NCBI RefSeq assembly: GCF_963676685.1
Contig: NC_092349.1
Location: forward strand, 56,465,431 to 56,529,430
Direction: 5' to 3'
Source of the DNA: Mytilus edulis
Lineage: Eukaryota > Mollusca > Bivalvia > Mytilida > Mytilidae
DNA length: 64,000 nt
The position numbers were made by a program, and so were the translations under genes. The notes below the pieces were generated by a model. That model did not search any database and had not been told where the DNA came from. It saw nothing but the letters and a program-made list of their open reading frames with translations. Positions 9,050-20,293 of this stretch are shown here, in pieces; the stretch's first letter is position 1, and each line of letters begins with the position of its first letter.

Positions 9050-9260
9050 AAAACACAAAAATACTGAACTCCGAGGAAAATTCAAAAAGGAAAATCAAAA
9101 ATCAAAAGGCAAAATCAAAAGTCCAAACACATCAAACTAATGGATAACAACTGTCATATTCCTGACTTGGTACAGGCATTTTCTAATGTAGAAAATGGTG
9201 GATTGAACCTGGTTTTATAGCTAGCTAAACCTCTCACTTGTATGACAGTTAGCAGTAAAA
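9050..9260 (+). repeat. Mussel dispersed repeat in the fold-back loop
   Basis: Begins AATACTGAACTCCGAGG and continues with TGACTTGGTACAGGCATTTT and GGTGGATTGAACCTGGTTTT. The same order is recognisable, interrupted, at 15260-15620. Non-coding. Confidence 0.6.
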
Positions 9261-9845
9261 CCTGATAATAATTACTGATAAAAACTTTTCCGTTTACTTT
9301 ACATGAGAATCTTATGATTTTCAAGCCTAACATGTATATTACAGTTACGCGTGTCTAGCTAACGTCTCTCTCACGAATTAAAATCTTACTGTTTTAAAAT
9401 TGATTGCAACTTAAACTGACATGTCTATGGCTTGTGAGTATTTTTACTCTTCAGTTTTTTTTGTTTTTTTTTCTATTTGGTGAAAACAGTCTGTTTACTA
9501 AAAGTCCAATGGCAAATATTTCATGCAATTTAACAAAAAACAGAAACATAAATTGCTTAGCATACGATGTAAGATGTTTCAGAACTGTAAAAGCTTTTAA
9601 ACACATAAATGAATTCTAAATTGGTTTCCATGATAAAAAAAAATAAACTGCTTAGGGCCCATCATGGTGATCGTTCTTTAAATGCATCCAGAAATATTAA
9701 AAGCCATCCGTAAAAATAAGTCTGTCAGACGTCAGATCGAGTAATCTCGGACTAGGTTGAATGTTTAAGGTTGTTTACAACTTTGGAATTATCATAAAAA
9801 GTGTAACAATTCATCTGCATGTCTCGTAACCTGATATTGCTATGT

Positions 9846-10865
9846 ATAGGTCATAAAAGTTGTCGATAAAAGTTTACTGGTTGCAATAGCATTAAGTGTT
9901 CTATATTATAAGGATATTCTTATCCCGTGCATAAAAACAATGCCGTGTTTGTCAAAACCTTTTCAACTTTTGATCTTCAGTGCTGTACAACTTTGTACCT
10001 TTTTCACGTTCGATCTTTTATATCTAGGCGTTATGTATTCAGGTTTAGTTTTCTGTAATGTTTGATGCTTCAGTTTCTTTGTGTATATCTCTTTCATATT
10101 CATTTGATGAAATTTACTGTTTGCAATAGCATGAGTTGTTCTATATAATAAGAATGTTCTTGTCCCGGGCATAAAAACAATGCCGTATTTGGCGAGACCT
10201 TTTCAATTTTTGATCTTCAGTGCTGTACAACTTTGTACTTTTTTCACTTTCGATCTTTTATATCTGGGCGTCACTGGTGAGTCTTGTGTGGACAAGGCGC
10301 GTTTTGGGCGTATTGAATTTTAAACCTGATGCTTTTTGTTATCTATTAATCATGTTTTTCTTTGTCTAATATTTCTCCTATTTATTTGTATTGTAGTCCT
10401 GTAATATTATGTTGTCATTTCAATGTTATATTTAACTTTGCCATTAAAGTGCGAGGTTTGGCATGCCATAAAACCAGGTTCAACCCACCACTTTTATTCC
10501 CCTTTAAAAGTGTCCTGTACCAAGTCAGGAAGATGGTCATTGTTATATTATTGTTCGTTTCTCTGTGTGTTGTATTTTAACGTTGAGTCGTTTGTGTTTT
10601 CTCTTGTTTTTGAGATATTGAGATAAGACGTGGCACGGTACTTGTCTATCCCAAATTCTTGTATTTGGTTTTCATGTTATATTTGTTATTCTCGTGGTGT
10701 TTTGTCTGATGATTGGTCAGTTTCTGTGTGTGTTGCGTTTCGGTGTTGTGTCGTTGTTCTCTTATATTTAATGCGTTTCGCTCGGTTTTGGTTTGTTACC
10801 CCGATTTTGTTTTTTGTCCATGGATTTATGAGTTTTGAACAGCGGTATACTACTGTTGCCTTTAT
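9846..10865. mobile_element. About 1.02-kb insertion splitting the right arm of the fold-back element
   Basis: The left arm runs continuously through 8573-8576, while the right arm is interrupted here. The insertion contains a direct duplication of about 250 bp: both copies have AAAACAATGCCGT and TGATCTTCAGTGCTGTACAA, at about 9870-10040 and 10110-10270. A mollusc repeat segment with GAGTCTTGTGTGGACAAGGC and a reversed mussel repeat fragment (10440-10570) follow. No convincing coding frame is present. Confidence 0.6.
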
Positions 10866-11531
10866 TCATCACATGCGTGTAATTATTAACCTCTTTTAGT
10901 CTTTAAAACATATTTGATAAATAAGTTAATAACATTTTACGATAGAGAAAACCAAAAATATTTGTGTAACACTCGATAAAAGTTTACAATCTTTAACTTA
11001 AAATTTGAGTTATCTGGCACCATCTGGCACACTACAAGCGCATCACATTATTTTCTGCAAAGACTCTACTTCAGAATAATGTAATTTTCATAATCGGATA
11101 TTTCCCGATTTCCAAGTTCCAATGATTAAAACATACTCAACAAAACTAAAAATAAGCTTGCCCTCTTTCCGAATGCAGTAAATTTTCTTATGTCATTCTG
11201 TTAAATATGGACCAATTTTTTCGATCTTTTCAGCGTTGTTCTTCATTTATTGAACAGAAACAGGTGTTGTTATTCATGTGGCGATTCACAAATAACCACG
11301 GGCGTTTCCGTGATTATTAACATTAGGTAGATAAGACACTCGATATCAAATCACGTGATAAGACCAGCTTCAGTTAAAAGAACAGGCGAAAGCGGCATCA
11401 CAGATACCCCACAAAGGAGTTATCACGTACTTGACAAACTGAGTCGGAACCTTTTATTTTCTTAAAGAAATCAGTGGGATTGGAATGTGCTAATTTTTCG
11501 TTGGAGTTCCTGACAATATAATACTTCCATG

Positions 11532-12575
11532 GTAGTACTAAGATATACTTTTCTTAAGAAAAAACTTCCTAAAATAGTATTTCGTATTATCAATTTTATG
11601 ATAATGTCATTTAAAGAACTTTGATTTTTTCTAGCAATATTGTCAATGATATCTAATGCACGTACTACTAATTGAATACTTAATCCTTCAATTATATAAG
11701 TGGTCATCGGGTAGTGGAAATATCCAATATCGTCCAATTCATGATCTTGTTACTGGAAAAGTTATACCTATATTTGCGCGGTAGTTTTATTCAAATCAAC
11801 CTTTTTCCTGAGTTTTAAAATAATTATACACATAATTATTGGGTTTAATTATTATCGTACAAATGCATTTCCCTAATATACTGGGAATGCACTTTTTATA
11901 TTGTCCCGGAATGTCTGATTGATCATTATGTACACACCTTATGTATTTTGCGAAGTTACATAACCTGTAAAGCTAACTTGCTTAATTTGGTATTCAGATC
12001 TTACTTTAATCACAGCACTTAGACAAATCCCGCCTTGATATTCACGAGGAAAATGGCCGCCGACCTTTTAACAGTAATTTATTTTCTACACATGATTGGA
12101 CACATGATCGTGACACATCCTGCCTTTTGTTTGCAAAATCCTTCAAGAACACTTTTTATCCATTAGAAGCTTCAGTAGTCAGGTTAATGTACCTATATAT
12201 TTATTCATGAACTTCATTTTCCATTTATTTTGTTTTCAACTGTAATGTTAGGTGCACTTTTAAAAGGTAATTTGAATATATTGTCACATAAAGTCCTATT
12301 TCAACTCCTTTTTTTTTTTTTTTTTTTTTTACAAACGATTGTTTTTTCATGAAAGTTCTATGCTAATATAGGCAATTTTGGCCAACTCCAGCTTGGAAAA
12401 TAGCACGGTGTGGAGTATCGGCTCTTGCCGAATAGCTAGTAATATAAACCACACAATAACTCGTATACAACAATTCAAAAGAGAAAAACAACGGCATAAT
12501 TTATAAACAATATACGAAAACTAATATCAATACAGCAAAAAACAAAAGACATTGCCTGAACACCATTCCCGTTAC
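11532..12575. other. Non-coding AT-rich stretch
   Basis: No gene or named repeat recognised. A T-run of about 22 nt lies at 12309-12330. Confidence 0.4.
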
Positions 12576-12817
12576 ACCATCGCACTTTAGCGTGTAAACC
12601 AACTTCTTTAAGCGTGTCATATACCATCGCACTTTAGCGTAGCATACCGATGATCGCACTTTAGCGTGGCATACCATCGCACTTTAGTGTGTCATCTGAT
12701 CGCATTGAAAAAACAAACAACCATCGCACTTTAGCGTCTGACACCATCGCACTTTAGCGTAGACCATCGCACTTTAGCGTGACCATCGTACTTTAGAGTA
12801 CCATCGCACTTTATAGT
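12576..12817. repeat. Cluster of ACCATCGCACTTTAGCGT motifs
   Basis: About nine full copies and two partial copies of an 18-nt motif with invariant core ATCGCACTTTAG lie in 240 bp. The linkers vary in length and sequence, including GTGTCAT, AGCAT and CTGAC. The spacing starts loose and tightens to near head-to-tail at the right end. All copies are on the same strand. Origin and function are unknown. Confidence 0.8.
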
Positions 12818-13314
12818 CCTAAATATATGATATTTAAGTCATATACAATATAAAACAAACAAAAACTTTATTTTTTAAATGATTAATGACTTAAAATTGG
12901 ATTACTTTTTCACTAATTTGTTTTCTTCAAAAAATATGTTTTCCAAATTGTATGTCTTTTAAGAATGGTATCTTACTTTTATAGTGGATGGCTTTCAAGT
13001 TGTTCTTTGCGAGTGACACTGATGGGTCTGATGTAGACGAAAACTGAGTCTGATATAAGAAATGTTAAAGCTTAACTGAGTATTTTAAACAAGGCTTACA
13101 GGTTTACATAAAAGATAACTGTTGATCAAATGTCAATTTTGAGTGGTTAAAAAAAACATCTGGCCGTGAGTATAAACATTTAAGCAACCTTTCTCTCTAT
13201 AGTTAAAATCAGTCGGAGTTTTGAAATTATGATAATCTCTGACTGAAAACAATCAAAAATGAATGGAATGGTGCCAATCTATTTCCGTATCACTGTTTAA
13301 ATTATCTTAAAATT
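12818..13314. other. Non-coding stretch, nothing recognised
   Basis: AT-rich sequence with no open frame of note, no splice-flanked candidate exon and no named repeat. Confidence 0.4.
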
Positions 13315-13681
13315 CAAAATGGCCGTTCAAGACTACAATGTATTTACTAGTGACGAATTTAAAAAAAAAATTTCCTGCTAAAAAAGACACAATAATTTGG
13401 TAAACTTAAGTAGAAGTCCAAATATTTATTAATGTTAAGTTAATATAAATAAATCTATGGACGTCTATTTAAGTTGACCAAATTATATTGTTACTTTTTT
13501 TGGCAGGAAATACATAGCTATAATAAATAAATCTGTGGACATCTACTTAATTTGACCAACTTATTGTTACTTTTTTGGCAGGCAATACATAATAGATGTA
13601 TATCTAAGTAACTTTTATTTGCATTCATTTAAAAATTCGTCACTAGTAAATACATGGTAGTCTTAAAGGGTCATTTTTAAT
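13315..13681. mobile_element. TIR element of about 367 bp
   Basis: Terminal inverted repeats of about 45 bp share AAGACTAC.ATGTATTTACTAGTGACGAATTT in opposite orientation at the two ends. The interior contains two direct copies of a block with AATAAATCT.TGGAC.TCTA and TTTTGGCAGG. No coding capacity. The target duplication is not clear. It looks like a non-autonomous DNA transposon. Confidence 0.65.
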
Positions 13682-15292
13682 AGTATCTGAACATAAATAC
13701 GTCAAGTCTTGTAAAGAGCTTATGATAATTTCTGAAATGTTCTTGTTGTTTATTCAGTATTAATTGTTGAGACCTTTTGTTATAGACAATTTAGTACTGG
13801 TCGGTACGTTTTAAGACAATTCAGTGCTTACAATGTATATGTTTTCTAGTACAGGTAAACAAAAACATTTAAATAAACACTGAACAGATCTTAATTTCTA
13901 CAAGACAATTGTCTGAAAAGTACTGAATTTACAATAGTGGATAAGTCTGACAATTGATCGAATTACTGGAGACTGAATGATTAAGTGTTAAGTTTTTTAA
14001 GAAGTTAGAGCTTTTACAGGTGAGCGCGTTATGGTCTTTTCAGCTTAAAATTGGTTTACAAGTTCAAGATATCATTTATCTGTGTTCATGCAAAATCAAG
14101 TAGCTCTCATCCAAGAGACCGTTAAAGTCAAAAGTGGTAAACAGAACAGGCAAAATTATAGGCTTATTAACCTAAACAAAGTGTGTCAATAAATTTGTAT
14201 ACTGAGCAACTTCATGAATTTAATTTCTTTTGAACAAAATAAAATAAGGTGATGTTAGATATTTACAAACGAGATAACTTATTTTAGACCACCTTACGAC
14301 CTCCGTTCAAAAATTAATCTTTATAGTCACATGTATATGAAAGGTCGCGAAAATGATTAATAAAAAAACATCATGGGCAATAAGAAACCCGACTTAATAC
14401 AACAACAAAAGTCTTCACAGAAATGTATGTCGAAAGTTCCATTGATATATTTCCCAACTGTCTTTGTGATGCTAATTGTTGCAGGTGTCATATTGATATC
14501 AATTTCCGTCTACCCTCTGTTAGTTTACTGGTTTATATTTGTTTTTAATGTATCTTTCTAATCCAACATGTATGAAAATGTATAAGTAAGCGCATGAACA
14601 ATTCCGACAAGGACAGTTTATATTATCAACGTATAGATTTCAAGTGCACAATGTAATAGGTTTACCATATAATTATGCTAATTGTGTATTAATTTTCTTT
14701 TTAACAGAAACTTTCATGGCATATTATACTATTCAAGTGATCTTGCTATGAATATAATTGTCGGATTAAACTCGAATTAGAAGAAAACAGAGGGATTTGT
14801 TTTTTACTGTTTTCCTTCGGAAAATGCAGAGGAAATATTATTTATTTCCGTAGTCTAACGTTGTCAAGTCTTGTAATGTCAGCCAAAAATAAACAAAGAA
14901 TGACATTTAGAATAAAATGTAAATTCACAAATAAACCTGCACAGAAATCGAATCCATTCGAAAGGCAGATTAAGTTTTATAGATTTGTGCACTGTTAGGT
15001 AAGCCTATTTACAGCAGATACTGTAAGTATTTAAGGAAAACAGGTATAAACCAGAGTTAAATGTTAAATGCTGTCACATTGATACATTGCCATCCTACTA
15101 GAGTATGTTTTTATAATCTCATATTTAAACAATTATAAACGCAAACATCAATCCTTGACACAACAATTAAGATCAACGTAGAAAGATCTTGATATTGTTT
15201 TCTGAACAATTGTCAAGAAAGAGATACAGTAAAATCAGAAGTCGAAGAACTTCAAAAAGTTAAACAAAAATACTGAACTACCAGGCAATTCG
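13682..15292. other. Non-coding stretch with one small hydrophobic frame
   Basis: Apart from the candidate frame at 14373-14561, I see only AT-rich sequence and chance frames. Confidence 0.4.
14373..14561 (+). other. Small hydrophobic open frame, possible first exon of a membrane protein
   Basis: ATGGGCAAT opens a 62-residue frame with a polar, lysine-rich start followed by a strong membrane segment (about residues 25-58, including FVMLIVAGVILISISVYP). It could be the N-terminal exon of a membrane protein; the short cytosolic tail plus membrane segment vaguely recalls CD36-type proteins. A potential donor CTG/GTTTAT occurs after LLVY. No second exon was found, so a chance frame is the main alternative. 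Confidence 0.15.
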
Positions 15293-15463
15293 CCGTTTCA
15301 GAATCTAATGCATCCTGGGTAATATTTTCAAAAGTGTACACCAAAACGTTGTGATTGGTTAAAAATGTCATAAACAATGGAAATTCAACCAATGACGTGA
15401 CGTTATTTTCATTTTTGGGTACGAACAATGAAATTCCCCATGATTCTTTAGACTCTTAAACGG
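15293..15463 (+). mobile_element. CCGTTTCAGAATCTAA MITE, copy 1 (171 bp)
   Basis: Starts CCGTTTCAGAATCTAA and ends with its imperfect complement before CGG. AATT flanks both ends, and the element interrupts a mussel dispersed repeat (15260-15620), so insertion is directly visible. Copies of nearly the same length lie at 18551-18721 and, inverted, at 52639-52807. Confidence 0.8.
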
Positions 15464-15719
15464 CCAATTCAAAACAGGAGGAGTCCATGAAAACAGACAA
15501 AAATTAAACACTTCAATCACGGAACAAGTGAAAAACAACTGACATACTTCTGACTTTATTCAAGCATTTTCCGAAGAAAATGGTTGGTGGGTTTTAAATA
15601 CTGTATAGCTAGCGTAACCTCCCACTTGAATGATAATTGTTTATAGATCCTCTTTATTGACACACGTTGTGAGCAACCCAAGTATTCAGAATAGATTATT
15701 GTGACAATAATTGGGATCA

Positions 15720-15895
15720 GCTACCAAAACGATGTAAACAGTTATTTTACATTTGTCATTTCGGGGCCTTTTTAGCTGACTATGCGGTATGGGCTTTGCT
15801 CGTTGCTGAATGCCGTACGGTGGCCTATAGTTATTAATTTATGTGTCATTTGGTCTCTTGGGTAGAGTTGTCTCATTGACAATCACACTACAGAC
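15720..15895 (+). repeat. Mussel dispersed repeat (TATAGTTATTAATTT.TGTGTCATTTGGTCTC block)
   Basis: Contains CATTTGTCATTTCGGGGCC, CGGTATGGGCTTTGCTCGTT and CTCATTGACAATCACACTAC. This is the same ordered block as at 41330-41420, 44485-44585 and, diverged, at 62400-62540. I recognise it as a very common mussel repeat. Confidence 0.75.
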
Positions 15896-18550
15896 ATTCA
15901 ACACAACTGACTTAAAAGTTCAAACAAACATACAACTAAATCTAACAACAACGCCAATACCATGACAAAAAGGAAAACCACAGAAAATAATGACTCAGCC
16001 CTACAAAAACGGCGGTGATCTCAGATGTCTGTTCCGTTATAACTCCATGCATACCATGTGCATCAACACATCCTATAAAATAATCGTATTTAAGCAGGAA
16101 AAAATTTCCTTCAACATAAGTTGGTTTTCTAATACTTCTCATCAAACGTCCATTATCGTCATTGATATTCTTTCGCATCTTATAAAATTATGTTGTTATT
16201 TTCTCAATGTATCCGATAAATCATGTAGCTAGTTGTATGCCTTGCATATAACCAGACAGTTCCAAACTCATATATATTCCACTCTCAACGAATTTCATAA
16301 CTTGTAGAAAGTCAAGTATATTGATCCCGAGTATCCCTGGCTCAGTATTGTACTGGTGCGTTTCATGTTATCATTTTCATAGTTCTAGATCTGACTATGT
16401 AGCTGATTGTCGAAGATGTAGCTGAGCGTGATATGTGATTCATTTCACAAAAGAATATGGTTGTATATACTTTAGTTGTATATTAGCATATGGTAATGCA
16501 AGTTACTATACAGAAAAACACCTATGACTATACAAAAATGAAATTGGGCATATATAATAATACATCAGTCAGTAAGATGTAAAACTGTGAATGTGTTCAA
16601 AATCAGAAATTATTTCAAGAAAGCAAAAGGTTATAAAAATATGAATTAATTTTTTAAGAGAAATTTTTTCGCACCTGTCCCTTCGTACTGAATTTAAACA
16701 GAAGATGTCAAGGTTAGGTTACCACTCACTTGATGTGTTTGTGTCTCTCTGAACCGCATTTTTTCGATGTATCTTTTACAAAAAAAAAATAGATATTGCC
16801 CTGCATTTTGAAAGCTATATATTTTTCCATAATTTTTTTTCTGTCTTGTTTTGTTGTTGTTGTTTTTTTTAGGTTTAACGAAACAGAATGGGTTTTTTTT
16901 CTCCCACTCTCACCTGCCCTACCCCAACCATCACCTCTATCTCTTTTATCTTGTGCTGCCAACAACAATATTAATTAAAATTTAATCAGCTTGAGAACGG
17001 ACATCCATTGTGTTTTCAAAAATAGTTAAATTTGGCAAAATTTGCATTACTAAAGTCCTCAACAGTAATATTAATACTCAACAATATTTTAACTTTATGG
17101 AAATATGTAAAATTTGCTGGAATAGGTATAGTATATAGATTCTTCAATAATCAAATTCGCGCAAATTGTAATCCAATTCTGATTTATACCTGTTGAATGA
17201 CAACAAACCAAAGGGCTATCTATATCAATATAATACTTACCCTGTTTTGCAAATGCAGCGTTAACATCACAGGTAAAATATAAGTATCTTTCCTATTTGT
17301 ATCGTCATGTCTGCATCTTTAGTAAACACACTAAAAAAAATACATATGTTGCATACTGAAGTCAATATATTAATAATTTTAAAAAGCATTAATGTTATTT
17401 CACAGATGATAAGTAAAAGCAACTAATTGTTGATCATTTACTTTCCTAAGTGAGAATTTTTACAAATAGAATTAGTTTTATTATTGACTTAAATCTGCGC
17501 GTAACATTTTTATATTAAACAAGAATTTCTGCAATTTTGTAATTTCATTGTGATGAAAATGTATTTTACGCTGTATTTAGTCTAACTTGATATTAGCACA
17601 GTATATGCGCATGGTATTACGTATTGAAATGGGTATTCCTTGAAGTATAATTCAGATAATGCATAGGAAAAACACGTATAAGATAGATGAAAATAAGTGG
17701 CTGTCGTTTATTGATATGGTTCATAAGGTTTTTCGTTTTTAATATATTTTTTTTTGGGGGGGGGGCAGTATTTATAATTTTTAACTTTTTATACCTTGGA
17801 TGGAGAATTGTCTCATTTGGCAGTCATATATCCTTATCCATATATATTAGCATTTAAAGTAAAAACAGCACCTTATCGGTATCATTACAGTTTGTTCAAA
17901 ATGGTATTTTGTATCTATAATTATTCACAGTCAAATTATTAGTATCCTTTGTGAGAAGAAACTGATGACAATTCCGGAGCAACTTCATCCATGTTTTTGT
18001 GAGTTTCGTGTCGATTAGTCGTTAGTTTTCTATGCAATGTTTCGTGGACTGTTATTTGTATACTCGTCGTATTTTTGTTTGGGTGATGTTTGGTTTTATA
18101 CGACATATTATTATTGCCTCGTTGATTCTACTCCCTCTTTTTATACATCTAAATCTGTGGAGTTTATACAATGTAAATAAAACATTTATTTCTGTACTTT
18201 AACATTTGTACTCTAAACAACAAAACAGAGCAATTTTGTTATACAATTATAGAGTTATAATGTTAACATTCCAACGTGTATACGAAACGTTCGATGTCGT
18301 TAGTAAAATGTTTCCTGAACAGATGCGCTTTCTCATTAGAATGTTGAAAGAGATTATTGAATACAAGTAGATCCTCATAATATGATTTTTTACAAATGTT
18401 TATCTTTTGACTTCAGTTTACATCACGGTAAAGTTATATTCTAAGAATACTGACTTTATATGTTTTATTTTAGTTTAAATTCTTACCAATTAAGCTTTTT
18501 TACGTAAGCCTGTTTTGAAATGTAATTGGAATCGATTATATGTCATTTCA
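15896..18550. other. Non-coding AT-rich stretch
   Basis: No gene recognised. Minor items are a T/G homopolymer junction at 17747-17766 and a fragment of the mussel repeat around 17800-17850. The small open frames here lack splice context and look like chance. Confidence 0.4.
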
Positions 18551-18721
18551 CCGTTTCAGAATCTAATACATTCTGGGTATTATTTTCAAAATTGTACACC
18601 AAAACGTCCTGATTGGTTAAAAGTGTTATAAACAATGGAAATTTAACCAATGAAGTGACGTTATTTTGATTTTGGGATACGAACAATGAAATTTCCCATG
18701 ATTCTTTAGATTCTGAAACGG
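18551..18721 (+). mobile_element. CCGTTTCAGAATCTAA MITE, copy 2 (171 bp)
   Basis: Same length, orientation and internal order as copy 1, including GTACACCAAAACGT and the GACGTTATTTT block. The terminal inverted repeats here are cleaner (CCGTTTCAGAATCTAA against TTAGATTCTGAAACGG). The 60-codon minus-strand frame across it is a by-product. Confidence 0.85.
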
Positions 18722-20003
18722 CCAATTGGCTTTAGTAAGGACTTTGAATGAAACTGTAAAATACGTAATGTGAAATTTACAACCTAATTGCAATAGATAA
18801 ATGACTTATCGTCCTGTATTTAACAGCAGAATTGGACCGGCATACTTAGAACCGCACGAAGCAGTAACTTTTTATTCGAATTTGCTTAAGCTCAGTTTTG
18901 CTTCTGTCAAAACTATATTTTATATTTAAGTACAATTATAAGCTTAACTGTAAACCTTAAGTTTAGAAATCTTAAGAAATGTGGATTTTTCTTTGAGTTA
19001 TATTCTCCATGCAAAAATACAAGTGAAATGAGATCTTAAAACAAGTTGTTTTTTGGTGGGTTTTTTTAAGAATCGTTCATCATAGGGGATATTAAACTGC
19101 GAATATGTTCCCATTATTCAGTATAACTAACAAATGTGAAATAAAACAAAATGTTAATATGGCACGGATATATAACAATCAACAGTACTTTACCGATACT
19201 TAGACCTCTCAATTTGCAAATCCAATATAAATATATTAATCTAAAAACATTAAAAAAAAAACGATAATTATTTCCATATGAAACGTTGCCTGAGATTTAG
19301 TATTCTAACAACAGATGTAGTTGGACAAAGATTAAAATTGTTTTATCTTTAAGTTAAAAAAATGTTTTTGTTTCGAAATTGTTTATTATAAATGCAAGTC
19401 ATATTTTCCTCTAATTTGTTTTAATAAATATGCATCTGTTAATGAGTTTGGTTCTGTAAAATCGTTGCTTTTACTTAAATTTTTGAATTTCAGTTAATAT
19501 GTTATAGCAAAAATGAAAAGAAACATATTTTCTAAATTGAATTTAATAAGGACTGCTCAAAGCTGATTATTTGAACGCCACTGATTTAGAAGAACCGGAA
19601 CAGTTGGAGAGCTATGTTAACATACACGGAAGAACAGATACTGCATTAGTATAAACTGAAAATGTAAAAGAAACCTAAAATGCAAGAGGTGCAAAAGTAC
19701 TAACTGATCGGTGAACAAACTAAGAACATAGCTTAAATAAACAATTGACACATTGACTAAAAGGAAATAGTTGAAATTGTTTCTTTCTGCTTATTGTATT
19801 TGACTCAAAATTCTGACCCAATTGCTATTTGTTCTATCAAACGAAACTATTCAACTGGTCAGAAATGCTAATCAGGTCCTGTGGAGAACTACAGCAAAGG
19901 CTTTAAACAGATGAAATAACGCAATTTTGTCATCTTACGAGACTTTAGTTCTATTACATCATGGCTATTATGAAAGTGTTGCCTAAAGTTCAATGGTAAT
20001 TGT
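18722..20003. other. Non-coding stretch, nothing recognised
   Basis: AT-rich; no candidate exon with both splice sites and no named repeat seen. Confidence 0.4.
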
Positions 20004-20293
20004 GATTGGTCATTTGAAAGGAAGGTATGGATTTTGATAGGTCATTTGAAAGGAAGGTATGGATTTTGATAGGTCATTTGAAAGGAAGGTATGGATTTTG
20101 ATAAGTCATTTGAAAGGAAGGTATGGATTTTGATAGGTCATTTGAAAGGAAGGTATGGATTTTGATAGGTCATTTGAAAGGAAGGTATGGATTGTGATTG
20201 GTCATTTGAAAGGCAGATATGGATTTTGATTGGTCATTTGAAAGGAAGGTATGGATTTTGATAGGTCATTTGAAAGGAAGGTATGGATTTTGA
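20004..20293. repeat. 32-bp minisatellite, nine copies
   Basis: The anchor GTCATTTGAAAGG recurs at 20009, 20041, 20073, 20105, 20137, 20169, 20201, 20233 and 20265, exactly 32 bp apart. Units differ at only a few sites (for example AAGTCA at copy 4, GGCAGATAT at copy 7). This indicates recent amplification by slippage or unequal exchange. Confidence 0.95.

Larger units (their letters stand above)
7905..11531. mobile_element. Large fold-back element with about 1-kb inverted arms
   Basis: The left arm (7905-8925) is a near-identical inverted copy of two right-hand blocks: 9495-9845 pairs with its inner third, and 10866-11531 pairs with its outer two thirds. The ends are CATGGAAGTATTATATTG and its complement. 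GTA occurs just outside both ends, a possible 3-bp duplication. The unpaired loop (8926-9494) carries a mussel dispersed repeat. No transposase frame is visible. Few mismatches between the arms suggest recent formation or gene conversion. Confidence 0.75.

Noticed and set aside
10362-10899. Three overlapping plus-strand frames of 67-89 codons, rich in Phe, Cys and Val
   Set aside because: They lie in the repeat-derived insertion of the fold-back element, with a reversed mussel dispersed repeat at their left end; the composition is typical of T-rich repeats.
18543-18725. 60-codon minus-strand frame beginning MAVSESKESWEISL
   Set aside because: It coincides with copy 2 of the 171-bp MITE, and the frame is broken in the other two copies, so it is not a gene.
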